Shown: positions 1 to 7,283, counted from the first letter of the stretch. The stretch is 16,037 nucleotides of DNA from Acholeplasmataceae bacterium (GCA_012841765.1 DUUA01000012.1:1-16037), one strand, 5' to 3'. Made by a program: numbers and translations. The notes: generated by a model from the sequence alone, not told the origin.

Positions 1-940
1 TCATTATATTAAAGTTTCGAAGATTTAAATATTTAATACTGTAAATTGTAATATCTTCTAAAGACATATCTTTTTTATAAGGTATTTTTTCAATATCTAA
101 ATAATAACTAATTGATCTTATTAAGGCATCTTTTGGACATAAACCTATTAATTCAGATGAAGTTGCTTTAATGCCATATCTTTTAGCTTCCATTTTTACC
201 GTTTCAAAAATTCGATAGATAGGATTTTTTTTATAGTCTAAAATATTCATTGTAACTTGAACATGCCCTTTTTCTTCTAAAAAAGCTGGTCCTGCTTGAA
301 CATATTGAAAACCTCCACTAGATTTTCTAATTGTTCGGGCAATTTTATTAGCTATTTTTTCATCTTTTGTATCCAAATCAATATTATATGCAATTAAGGG
401 CATCCTTGCTCCAATTGCTACAGCTCCAAACGTTTCATGAATTTTAGGTTCTCCAAAATCTGGAAGCCATTTATCTTCCTTAATCTTTTCTTTCATTCCT
501 TCAAATTCACCACTTCTAATAGTTGGCAAATTTTCTCTTTCAGAGTAATTAGCAGCATTTGCATATAAATAAACGGGAATGGAAAATCTTTCATTAACTT
601 TTTTTGCAAGTTCAGTTGCAATACTTATACATTCCTCAATTGTAATTCCAGTTATTGGAATAAAAGGAACAACATCGACAGCTCCCATTCGTGGGTGCTC
701 TCCAGAATGTTGATTCATATCAATGTAGTTTAAAGCTTCAGAAAAAAAATTAAGTAAGGGTTCAATTAAAGCATCTATATCGCCAATTAGAGTAACAACT
801 GTTCTATTATAATCAGCATCAGGCTCATAACTAATTAGTTTAAATCCTTTTTGATTCTTTAATGGCGCAATTATTTTTTCAATAATATTTAATCTTCTGC
901 CTTCAGAAAAATTGGGTACACATTGAACTATTCTTTTCAT
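1..940 (-). CDS. ftcD: Glutamate formimidoyltransferase (3' end beyond window)
   Basis: Last step of tetrahydrofolate-dependent histidine breakdown: moves the formimino group of N-formimino-L-glutamate to tetrahydrofolate, releasing glutamate; cytosolic. I translated 313 residues from the ATG at 940 without meeting a stop before the window edge. Family landmarks are CVPNFSEGRR (7-16), YEPDADYNRTVVTL (38-51), HSGEHPRMGAVDVVPF (78-93), which holds the histidine matching the catalytic His82 of mammalian FTCD, ERENLPTIRSGEFEGM (134-149) and SSGGFQY (207-213). About 300-330 residues is usual for the stand-alone enzyme, so this is either almost complete or the first half of a bifunctional transferase-cyclodeaminase; the window cannot decide. 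Its ATG overlaps the hutU stop (ATGA), with a purine-rich AAGGAAG about 10 nt upstream, so it is the third gene of the hut operon and probably translationally coupled. The family call is secure. Confidence 0.95.
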   Translation of the reverse strand, partial: MKRIVQCVPNFSEGRRLNIIEKIIAPLKNQKGFKLISYEPDADYNRTVVTLIGDIDALIEPLLNFFSEALNYIDMNQHSGEHPRMGAVDVVPFIPITGITIEECISIATELAKKVNERFSIPVYLYANAANYSERENLPTIRSGEFEGMKEKIKEDKWLPDFGEPKIHETFGAVAIGARMPLIAYNIDLDTKDEKIANKIARTIRKSSGGFQYVQAGPAFLEEKGHVQVTMNILDYKKNPIYRIFETVKMEAKRYGIKATSSELIGLCPKDALIRSISYYLDIEKIPYKKDMSLEDITIYSIKYLNLRNFNIM

Positions 941-2949
941 AATTTTTTCACTTCCTTATTTATTATTTTTTCTATTAATTCATCATCAGCTAGATAAGGT
1001 AAAGTAATTATTGAATTGTTATCAATTTTATTAAATATTTCTGCACTTTCAATTGCTGGGGTGTTTCTTGCCCAAGCTCTCCTAGAAACGCCTGCAATAA
1101 CATCATATAGTAAAGCATTTTTTAATATTTCATCAGTTATTTTCCTACCATCTAAGACCATCCCATAACCGCCATTAATTGCTTTACCGATACCAACACC
1201 ACCACCATTATGTAATGATACCAAACTCATTCCCCTGGCAGCATTTCCTAAAGCTACATGAGTAGCCATATCGGCCATTATTTGAGAGCCATCTTTAATG
1301 TTAGCAGTTTCTCTAAAAGGACTATCAGTTCCGCCTGTATCATGATGGTCTCTTCCTAACATAATTGGGCCACATTTTTTATCTCGAACGAGTTTATTGA
1401 AAGCAAGAGCGATTTTTAATCTTCCATAAGCATCTTGATATAAGATTCTTGCTTTTGTACCAATAACTAATTTATTGGACTTTGCATTTTTAATCCATTC
1501 ATAATTATCTTTATCTTGAAAACATTTATTAGGATCAATACAAGATAAAGCTATTTCATCTGTTAAATCTAAATCTTCCTCTTTGCCAGATAAACATACC
1601 CACCTAAAAGGTCCATATCCATAATCAAATAATAAAGGTCCCATTAAATCTTCAACATAAGAGGGATAAATAAATCCATCTAGATCATTTTCTTTATTTT
1701 TACAAATTTCATTAATCCCAGAATCATAAATAGATTTCAAAAAACTATTACCATAATCAAAAAAGTAAGTTCCCTTAGTAACTAGCGTTTTAATTGCTTG
1801 ATAATGTCTTTCTAATGATTTATTTACTAAATTAACAAACTTATCTTTATTTTCTTCTAGTAATCTTGTTCTGTCTTTAAATGATAATTCAACTGGGCAA
1901 TATCCACCATCATAAACAGCGTGACAACTTGTTTGATCACTTAATAAATCAATTTTACAATCATTAATTACAGCATATTCAAGTAATTCAACAATATTAC
2001 CTAAATAAGCAATAGAGATTGGTAGCATCTTGTTTAAATAACTATTTGCAACATCAAAAGCTTCTTTCGGGCTATTAACTACTTTTGAAATCCAATTTTG
2101 CTCATATCTTGTATTGATTCTAGATTCATCCACTTCAGCAATTATGCCAACTCCCCCAGCAATAACAATTGCTTTTCCTTGAGCTCCACTCATTCCACCA
2201 AGTCCAGAAGAAACAAACAATTTTCCTTTTAAATTATCGGCATTACTAATTCCTAATTTTAGTCTACCAGCATTTAATAAAGTTGAATAAGTTCCATGAA
2301 CTATCCCTTGAGGTCCAATATACATAAACCCACCTGCAGTCATTTGTCCATAATTTGCTACTCCGAGGGCTTGAGCACGATTAAAATAATGCATATTATC
2401 ATACATTCCAACCATTAATCCATTTGTAAGAATTACTCTTGGATCATTATTTCTTGAGGCAAATAAACCAAGAGGATGTCCTGATAGAATTGATAATGTT
2501 TGCTTTTTGTTCATAATTTGTAAATATTTTTTTATTAATTGATACTGCATCCAGTTTTGACAAACTTGACCAGTTTCTCCGTAAGTTACTAATTCATAAG
2601 GATATAAAGCTATATCAAAATCTAGATTATTATCAATCATTACTTGGAAGGCTTTGCCTTCTATTGTTCTTCCTTGATATTTATCAATTGGCATTCCTTT
2701 AATAAGATGATTTGGTCTAAATCTATAGCCATAAATTCTACCACGGGTCATTAATTCATCATAAAATTCAGGAGCAATAATCTCATGCCATTTTTTAGGA
2801 ATATATCTCAGAGCGTTTTTTAATGCTAGTAAAATATCTTTTTGATTTAATAACATTTCTCTTTTTGGAGCTCTCCTAATTCCTTCAACAAATTTAGGGT
2901 ATTCTGGTAATTCATTAAATATATCTTCTAAAGTTATTGTTTTTTCCAA
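937..2949 (-). CDS. hutU: Urocanate hydratase, long form
   Basis: Second step of histidine catabolism: NAD+-dependent hydration of urocanate to 4-imidazolone-5-propionate in the cytosol. About 670 residues, matching the longer urocanases of Firmicutes and Bacteroidetes rather than the ~555-residue Pseudomonas type. Visible signatures, numbered from the TTG start, are EGIRRAP near 22-28, TRGRIYGYRFRP near 68-79, the NAD-binding glycine-rich GLGGMSGAQG (249-258), DQTSCHAVYDGGYCP (338-352), DHHDTGGTDSPFRE (534-547) and HNGGGVGIGK (580-589). Three starts are in frame. ATG at 2988 lies deep in hutH and has no ribosome site. ATG at 2958 abuts GAAGGAG with no spacing. TTG at 2949 sits 9 nt after that site and is preferred, though 2958 remains possible. 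The stop overlaps the ftcD start. Nothing looks damaged. Confidence 0.96.
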   Translation of the reverse strand: MEKTITLEDIFNELPEYPKFVEGIRRAPKREMLLNQKDILLALKNALRYIPKKWHEIIAPEFYDELMTRGRIYGYRFRPNHLIKGMPIDKYQGRTIEGKAFQVMIDNNLDFDIALYPYELVTYGETGQVCQNWMQYQLIKKYLQIMNKKQTLSILSGHPLGLFASRNNDPRVILTNGLMVGMYDNMHYFNRAQALGVANYGQMTAGGFMYIGPQGIVHGTYSTLLNAGRLKLGISNADNLKGKLFVSSGLGGMSGAQGKAIVIAGGVGIIAEVDESRINTRYEQNWISKVVNSPKEAFDVANSYLNKMLPISIAYLGNIVELLEYAVINDCKIDLLSDQTSCHAVYDGGYCPVELSFKDRTRLLEENKDKFVNLVNKSLERHYQAIKTLVTKGTYFFDYGNSFLKSIYDSGINEICKNKENDLDGFIYPSYVEDLMGPLLFDYGYGPFRWVCLSGKEEDLDLTDEIALSCIDPNKCFQDKDNYEWIKNAKSNKLVIGTKARILYQDAYGRLKIALAFNKLVRDKKCGPIMLGRDHHDTGGTDSPFRETANIKDGSQIMADMATHVALGNAARGMSLVSLHNGGGVGIGKAINGGYGMVLDGRKITDEILKNALLYDVIAGVSRRAWARNTPAIESAEIFNKIDNNSIITLPYLADDELIEKIINKEVKKL

Positions 2950-2950
2950 A

Positions 2951-4468
2951 TTAATCATCTCCTTCAAAAAATATTTGATAGGTTTCATCCATCATTAGTA
3001 ATTCTTCTACTTTATGCATAAAAGGATACATAATAGTATCTTTTTCAATAAAAGGAATGTACTTACTCAAATAATCAAATGCAATCTTAGTTTTCTTTCC
3101 TAATTTAGTTTTTCCTCTAAAGTGAAGTGCTTGGTAAGCAGTTAAATATTCTAAAGCAATTACTCGTCGAGCATTATTCAAAATATCTCGAGATTTCCTT
3201 GCTGAAATGGAGCCCATTGAAACATGGTCTTCTTGATTTGCTGATGATGGAATTGAATCAACTGAGGCAGGGTGTGACAAAACTTTATTTTCGCTTACTA
3301 AAGATGCTGCAGTATACTGAACAATCATAAAACCAGAATTGACTCCTGAGTTAGCTGATAGAAAAGCTGGTAAACCGTTACTTAATTGTGGATTAACTAA
3401 TCTTTCTATTCTTCTTTCGCTAATATTTGCAATTTCTGATATCGCAATTCCCATATAATCAAAAGCCAAAGCCAAAGGTTCACCATGAAAATTTCCTGCA
3501 CTTATTGATTCGTGTTCATCTGAAAAAATTAAAGGATTATCTGTAACTGCATTCATTTCACGATTAACAATATCCAATACATGTTGTAAAGCATCTAAAA
3601 TAGCACCATGCACTTGTGGTGCACATCTTAAACTATAAGCATCTTGAACTCGTTTTTCTCCTTGTCTTGTGATATTATTACTTTCATTTAGATATTTCAA
3701 TATTTTTTCGCTAACTTCAATTTGTCCTATTTGTCCTCTTACTAAATGCACCTTTGAATCATACGCATCAATAACGCCCTCTAATGCTTCCATGGTCATT
3801 GATAAACTCAAGTTAGCAAAATCTAATAGCCTAAGAGCATCAAATAAAACCAATCCTCCTATGGCACACATTGCTTGTGTACCATTGATTAAGCTTAATC
3901 CTTCTTTTGGTGCTAATGTAGTTAAATAGTTAAGTTTTGCTAATCTATAAGCACTACTTGAAGACATCCGAACGTCTTTATAAAATACTTCGCCTAAACC
4001 TAATAGAGGTAAACTCATATGTGATAATAATGCTAGATCCCCACTAGCTCCTAAACTGCCTTGTTCAAAAACAACGGGAATGATATCCTCATTTAATAAT
4101 AATTGCATTTGTTCGATAGTTTTTAAAGTTATTCCACTATAGCCTTTTATTAAAGCGTTAATTCTTAAAACCATCATTGCTCTTACAGTTTCTATTGGTA
4201 ATGGATTTCCCATTCCACAGGCATGACTCATAAGCAAATTAATTTGTAACAACTCAATTTTATCTTTTTCAATCATAATATTAGCCAATTGCCCAAACCC
4301 AGTATTAATACCATAAACTGCTTTTTCTCCTTCGGAAATCTCTTTCACAAATGAACTAGCTTTATTAACTTTTTTCTTACTTTGCTCTGCTATTTGAATT
4401 TGCGCTTTATTCCTTGCTATTGCCAATAATTGTTTTAAAGTTAATGAACTTCCATCAAGAATTATCAT
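2951..4468 (-). CDS. hutH: Histidine ammonia-lyase
   Basis: First step of histidine degradation: non-oxidative deamination of L-histidine to urocanate and ammonia, cytosolic homotetramer in known members. The 505 residues match the family length. The tripeptide that cyclises to the MIO electrophilic cofactor is present as GSLGASGD (Ala141-Ser142-Gly143). Other active-site positions match the Pseudomonas enzyme closely: Tyr52 in VYGINTGFG, His82, Asn195 in LINGTQ, Arg281 in YSLRCAPQ, Phe327 in GNFHGEP, and Glu413 in SSANQEDHVSMG. The start at 4468 gives the family-typical opening MIILDGSS; an AAGG lies 12 nt upstream, a weak site. It is promoter-proximal, with hutU beginning inside its 3' end. 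Its divergent neighbour is a thiol-redox gene with no evident functional tie. All catalytic residues I can name are intact. Confidence 0.97.
   Translation of the reverse strand: MIILDGSSLTLKQLLAIARNKAQIQIAEQSKKKVNKASSFVKEISEGEKAVYGINTGFGQLANIMIEKDKIELLQINLLMSHACGMGNPLPIETVRAMMVLRINALIKGYSGITLKTIEQMQLLLNEDIIPVVFEQGSLGASGDLALLSHMSLPLLGLGEVFYKDVRMSSSSAYRLAKLNYLTTLAPKEGLSLINGTQAMCAIGGLVLFDALRLLDFANLSLSMTMEALEGVIDAYDSKVHLVRGQIGQIEVSEKILKYLNESNNITRQGEKRVQDAYSLRCAPQVHGAILDALQHVLDIVNREMNAVTDNPLIFSDEHESISAGNFHGEPLALAFDYMGIAISEIANISERRIERLVNPQLSNGLPAFLSANSGVNSGFMIVQYTAASLVSENKVLSHPASVDSIPSSANQEDHVSMGSISARKSRDILNNARRVIALEYLTAYQALHFRGKTKLGKKTKIAFDYLSKYIPFIEKDTIMYPFMHKVEELLMMDETYQIFFEGDD
2959..2965 (-). 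promoter_or_regulatory. Ribosome binding site deciding the hutU start
   Basis: GAAGGAG lies inside the last codons of hutH. Its spacing to the TTG at 2949 is 9 nt, whereas the ATG at 2958 follows it immediately, so ribosome placement favours TTG. Reading is direct from the sequence; the choice of start is inference. Confidence 0.55.
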
Positions 4469-4484
4469 AATAATTTTATACCTT

Positions 4485-4501
4485 AAATCTTAAAAAGATT
4501 T
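4485..4501 (-). other. Short hairpin in the hutH leader
   Basis: AAATCTT-aaa-AAGATTT (both strands read the same way) gives 7-bp arms and a 3-nt loop. It lies between the predicted hut promoter and the hutH start. No T-tract follows it, so it is not a terminator; it could be an operator or a leader RNA stem. Low GC makes chance occurrence quite possible. Confidence 0.3.
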
Positions 4502-4512
4502 CCTTTCTATAA

Positions 4513-4540
4513 AATATATCTTATCTATATTTTAACACAA
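4513..4540 (-). promoter_or_regulatory. Candidate hut operon promoter
   Basis: On the minus strand TTGTGT, a 16-nt spacer and TATATT would start transcription about 40 nt before hutH. The -10 is a good match and the -35 poor. The 193-bp divergent gap is the only plausible place for the operon promoter. Confidence 0.4.
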
Positions 4541-4598
4541 TACTTAACAATTATTAAATTTATTTAAAAACATCATGTTATTAATTTAAGCATTAGAG

Positions 4599-4627
4599 TT
4601 TTAATAAAATTGAAATTAAAGTATAAT
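4599..4627 (+). promoter_or_regulatory. Candidate promoter of the thiol-redox cassette
   Basis: A perfect TATAAT at 4622-4627 is preceded at 17 nt by TTTTAA, a weak -35. It would give a leader of about 30 nt ending in the strong AAGGAGAGG site before the ATG at 4662. Confidence 0.45.
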
Positions 4628-4661
4628 AAATTAATGGATCTAATTATAAGGAGAGGATTAA

Positions 4662-5630
4662 ATGTTTAATTTCACAATTCACAAGCCAAATGAAGATAAT
4701 TTTAATTATAATAAATTGTGGGATTTTGTTTCTCTTGGGGCAGGTCCTGCTGGTTTAAATGCTGGTTTATATGCTAAAAGAAAAGGGTTAGAGACTTTAA
4801 TTGTTTCAAAAGATATTGGTGGTCAACTTAATAATACAGAAGAAGTTGACAATTACTTAGGATTTGAAATGATTAATGCTAATAATTTAATTGATGAATT
4901 TATTAACCATATTGATTCTTTAAAGATACCGAAATTAATAGGTTTTAATATTAGTTCTGTAAAGAAAGAAAATGGTATTTTTCAGATAGGACTAAGCAAT
5001 GGTAAATACATAAAAGCAAAAACTGTTTTATATGCCTTAGGTGGTAATCCGAGAAAATTACAAATTGAAGGTGAAAAAAAGTTTTCTGGTAAAGGAATAT
5101 CTTATTGCGTTACTTGTGATGGGCCTTTTTTTAAAGATAAATTAGTAGTTGTTGCAGGTGGTGGAAATAGTGCTGTTGAAGCAGCTATTGACCTATCTAA
5201 GATTGCCAAGGAAGTATTTATAATTCATCGAAGTCAGTTTAGAGCTGATAAGATATTACTGGATAAAATGAATTCGAAAAAAAATATTAAAGTTTATTTA
5301 GAAACAACAATTAATGCTATTTTTGGAAATGATAAAATTGAGCATTTAAATATTACTGACAACTTTACAAAAGAAAGTACTAATTTTTATTTAGATGGTT
5401 TATTTATTGAAATTGGTACAATTCCTAATTCATATCTAATTAGTGATTTTGTAAAAACAAATGAAAGAAATGAAATAGTAGTGAAGTTAGACCAAAGTAC
5501 TAATGTTGAAGGCTTATATGCTGCAGGTGATGTTACGTTTGAACCGGAAAAACAAATTATTATTTCAGCTGGTGCAGGAGCAAAAGCTGCTTTGTCAGCA
5601 GCTAAATATTTAAATAAAAAAGGAGATTAA
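4662..5630 (+). CDS. Thioredoxin reductase / AhpF-type flavoprotein
   Basis: FAD- and NAD(P)H-dependent pyridine nucleotide-disulfide oxidoreductase that should reduce a thioredoxin-like partner; cytosolic, 322 residues, the normal TrxB length. In order: FAD-binding GAGPAG (26-31), redox-active C149-V-T-C152 followed by DGPFF, NAD(P)H-binding GGGNSA (166-171), IIHRSQFRA (187-195), a version of the HRRxxFRA motif that favours NADPH, and the second FAD motif YAAGDV (286-291) followed by KQIIISAGAGAKAA. The CDGPFF and KQIII wording resembles the C-terminal half of AhpF more than E. coli TrxB (CATCDG). About 20 residues precede the first Rossmann strand, as in several anaerobe TrxRs. The next gene, 5 nt downstream, encodes an AhpF N-terminal-like double thioredoxin fold, so that protein is the likely electron acceptor. 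No ahpC is visible. Confidence 0.93.
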   Translation: MFNFTIHKPNEDNFNYNKLWDFVSLGAGPAGLNAGLYAKRKGLETLIVSKDIGGQLNNTEEVDNYLGFEMINANNLIDEFINHIDSLKIPKLIGFNISSVKKENGIFQIGLSNGKYIKAKTVLYALGGNPRKLQIEGEKKFSGKGISYCVTCDGPFFKDKLVVVAGGGNSAVEAAIDLSKIAKEVFIIHRSQFRADKILLDKMNSKKNIKVYLETTINAIFGNDKIEHLNITDNFTKESTNFYLDGLFIEIGTIPNSYLISDFVKTNERNEIVVKLDQSTNVEGLYAAGDVTFEPEKQIIISAGAGAKAALSAAKYLNKKGD

Positions 5631-5635
5631 AGAAT

Positions 5636-6277
5636 ATGAAGAAATTATTTAATGAAGAAGTAGAAAAGCAATTAAAAGAAGTATTAGCTAATATGATAAA
5701 TCCTATTACAATTTTGATGTTCACCGATGGTGATTGTCTTACTTGTAAAGAAACAAAACAATTATTATCAGAAGTTGCTGATTTAAATAGTAAAATATCT
5801 TTAGAGATTAAAGAAATTAAAGACGCAAGTTTAGAAGTAAAACAATTTGAAATTGAATTAGTACCAAGTTTTGTGATTTTAGATATGAAGAAAAAATATC
5901 AAGGTGTTAAATTTAATGGTATTCCAGCAGGTCATGAAATTAATTCTCTTGTTTCAGCTATTTTAGAAATGTCAGGCTTACAAATTGGTGTTGATAAAAG
6001 TTTAATTAAAAGAATTAAGAAAATTAACAAACCAGTTAATATCAAAGTATTTATCACTTTAGCTTGTCCTCACTGCCCTGGAGCAGTACAAACTGCGCAT
6101 AGACTTGCGATGTTAAATGATAATATTAAGAGTGAGATGATTGAGGCACAAACATTTTCAGACATGTCTGTAAAATATAAAGTTTCTGGAGTTCCAAAAA
6201 TTATTATAAATGAAGATATTGAATTAGTCGGTAATCATCCAATAGAAATATTTTTAGAAAAAATAGAAAGCATTTAA
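5636..6277 (+). CDS. Glutaredoxin-like protein disulfide oxidoreductase, two thioredoxin folds
   Basis: Cytosolic thiol-disulfide carrier of 213 residues, probably reduced by the flavoprotein encoded just upstream. Fold 1 has C34-L-T-C37 and a cis-proline loop VPSF (76-79). Fold 2 has C144-P-H-C147 and a second loop GVP (185-187). The GIPAGHEINSLVSAIL stretch (95-110) and the double-fold layout match the N-terminal domain of AhpF (E. coli AhpF reads GSPLGHEFTSLVLALL here) and archaeal or thermophile PDO proteins. Unlike E. coli AhpF, whose first fold has lost its cysteines, both CXXC motifs are kept, as in PDO. No signal peptide is visible. The gene order (reductase first, carrier second) is the reverse of the domain order in AhpF. 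Substrates are unknown; a peroxiredoxin, ribonucleotide reductase or the membrane protein encoded next are possibilities. Confidence 0.88.
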   Translation: MKKLFNEEVEKQLKEVLANMINPITILMFTDGDCLTCKETKQLLSEVADLNSKISLEIKEIKDASLEVKQFEIELVPSFVILDMKKKYQGVKFNGIPAGHEINSLVSAILEMSGLQIGVDKSLIKRIKKINKPVNIKVFITLACPHCPGAVQTAHRLAMLNDNIKSEMIEAQTFSDMSVKYKVSGVPKIIINEDIELVGNHPIEIFLEKIESI

Positions 6278-6281
6278 AATA

Positions 6282-6764
6282 ATGATTAAACTTGCTTTTG
6301 ATAAATTAAAAACTAAAAGATATCTTATCCAAACAAGTATTTTTGGTGTTATTTTTATTTTATTATATACAGTTATAGATTATTTAAATATGCCTTATTC
6401 AAAAATGATTATTGAGTATGGAAGTTATCTAATTATCATTAATGTTTTCTTAAATATTTTGATGTCAATTTTAAGTGGAATTTTAATGTCATTAAGTAGT
6501 ATTATGGTGGAATTAAAAGGAAAAGAAGGTAAAGGTTCATCCTTAGGCTTTATTTCAATTTTGTTTGGAATGTTAACTTATGGTTGCACTTCATGCGTAA
6601 TTGCATTCTTCGCAAGTATCGGTATTGCTTTTTCTGTTATTGCTCTTCCACTTGCTGGCCTTCCTTATAAACTGATATCTTTAGTTCTTATTTTATTAGG
6701 TTTATTATTAATTACATATGAAATTAAAAGAGGAAAATGTAAAATTAAAAAGAGTAAGATTTAA
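6282..6764 (+). CDS. Small membrane protein with an intramembrane CTSC motif
   Basis: I do not recognise a named family. The 160 residues carry hydrophobic stretches at about 14-33, 46-75, 87-120 (long, perhaps two passes) and 129-147, with a lysine-rich C-terminus that should lie in the cytosol. The most telling feature is TYGCTSCVIAFF: Cys102 and Cys105 two residues apart inside the hydrophobic segment, followed by a small-residue run and LPLAGLPYK; a third Cys is at 153 in the basic tail. The start is 4 nt after the preceding stop, with only a weak purine run upstream, so translation probably depends on coupling. Placement after a disulfide reductase and a CXXC carrier suggests the Cys pair is redox-active, passing electrons into or across the membrane in the manner of CcdA/DsbD, though it is not their sequence. 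Metal transport is an alternative. Function is inference only. Confidence 0.7.
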   Translation: MIKLAFDKLKTKRYLIQTSIFGVIFILLYTVIDYLNMPYSKMIIEYGSYLIIINVFLNILMSILSGILMSLSSIMVELKGKEGKGSSLGFISILFGMLTYGCTSCVIAFFASIGIAFSVIALPLAGLPYKLISLVLILLGLLLITYEIKRGKCKIKKSKI

Positions 6765-6768
6765 ATAT

Positions 6769-6797
6769 AAAAAACTGCCATTATTGGCAGGTTTTTT
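6769..6797. terminator. Bidirectional terminator between redox cassette and HIT gene
   Basis: A perfect 6-bp CTGCCA/TGGCAG stem with loop TTAT is flanked by six A on the left and a GT7 run on the right, so each strand ends in a T-tract. The right arm is also the last codons of the HIT gene (Cys-Gln-stop), so terminator and coding sequence overlap. Confidence 0.87.
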
Positions 6798-7188
6798 TAA
6801 GCTTATTTGCAAGACTCATCATTTCTTCTTCAGATTTGTTTTGTTTACTAAATTTAATAATGACATCATTTTCTTTATATCTTGGAATAATGTGAAAATG
6901 AAAATGATTAACAGATTGGCCCGCAATAGGCCCGTAGTTATTAAGAATATTGCAATTATCTATTTGCAAGTTTTTACATATTTGCAAACTCAGCTTTTTT
7001 GTAAGAACTGATATCTTTGCTAAAATATCATCATCAATTTCTAAGATATTTGCAAAGTGTTTTTTAGGTATAACTAATACATGACCATCAGTTGCTTGGG
7101 AGATATCTAAGAATGCTAAAAATTCATTATCTTCATATATTTTATAAGAATGGATATTACCTTTAACTATTTCACAGAAAATACACAT
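6781..7188 (-). CDS. HIT-family nucleotide hydrolase
   Basis: Histidine-triad protein, a cytosolic hydrolase of purine nucleoside phosphoramidates, AMP-lysine or diadenosine-type substrates; the exact substrate cannot be read from sequence. With the ATG at 7188 it has 135 residues, normal for bacterial HIT proteins, and opens MCIFCEI as its relatives do. The triad is HFHFHIIP with His95, His97 (expected nucleophile) and His99; the upstream DGHVLVIPKKHF (34-45) is also typical. Cys2 and Cys5, with a downstream His, could bind zinc as in some Bacillus-type HIT proteins. A GTG at 7197 is in frame but leaves no room for a ribosome site, whereas AGAGGGG lies 8 nt before the ATG. It is a single-gene unit with its own strong promoter, convergent with the redox cassette. 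Confidence 0.93.
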   Translation of the reverse strand: MCIFCEIVKGNIHSYKIYEDNEFLAFLDISQATDGHVLVIPKKHFANILEIDDDILAKISVLTKKLSLQICKNLQIDNCNILNNYGPIAGQSVNHFHFHIIPRYKENDVIIKFSKQNKSEEEMMSLANKLKKTCQ

Positions 7189-7196
7189 ATGTTTCA

Positions 7197-7203
7197 CCCC
7201 TCT
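7197..7203 (-). promoter_or_regulatory. Ribosome binding site deciding the HIT start
   Basis: AGAGGGG ends 8 nt before ATG 7188 and overlaps the alternative GTG at 7197, which it therefore cannot serve. This shortens the protein by three residues relative to the longest frame. Confidence 0.7.
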
Positions 7204-7209
7204 TCTTTT

Positions 7210-7238
7210 ATTATATAAAAAACTATGTTAAAAAACAA
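7210..7238 (-). promoter_or_regulatory. Promoter of the HIT gene
   Basis: Minus strand TTGTTT, exactly 17 nt, then a perfect TATAAT. The start point would fall near 7203, giving a very short leader of roughly 15 nt that is almost entirely ribosome binding site. Confidence 0.7.
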
Positions 7239-7283
7239 TCTTTTATGTTAAAATAAGATATATTATTAGGGGTAGTAGTAAGC

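Noticed and set aside
937..2988. hutU start at ATG 2988
   Set aside because: It would overlap hutH by 38 bases, lacks a ribosome site and adds residues with no counterpart in the family that I recall.
3127..3929. Plus-strand frames inside hutH
   Set aside because: Antisense to an intact, well-matched enzyme; no start signals and no domain content.
6718..7011. Plus-strand frame across the end of the membrane protein and the HIT gene
   Set aside because: It crosses the strong terminator and is antisense to a clear HIT protein; no family features.
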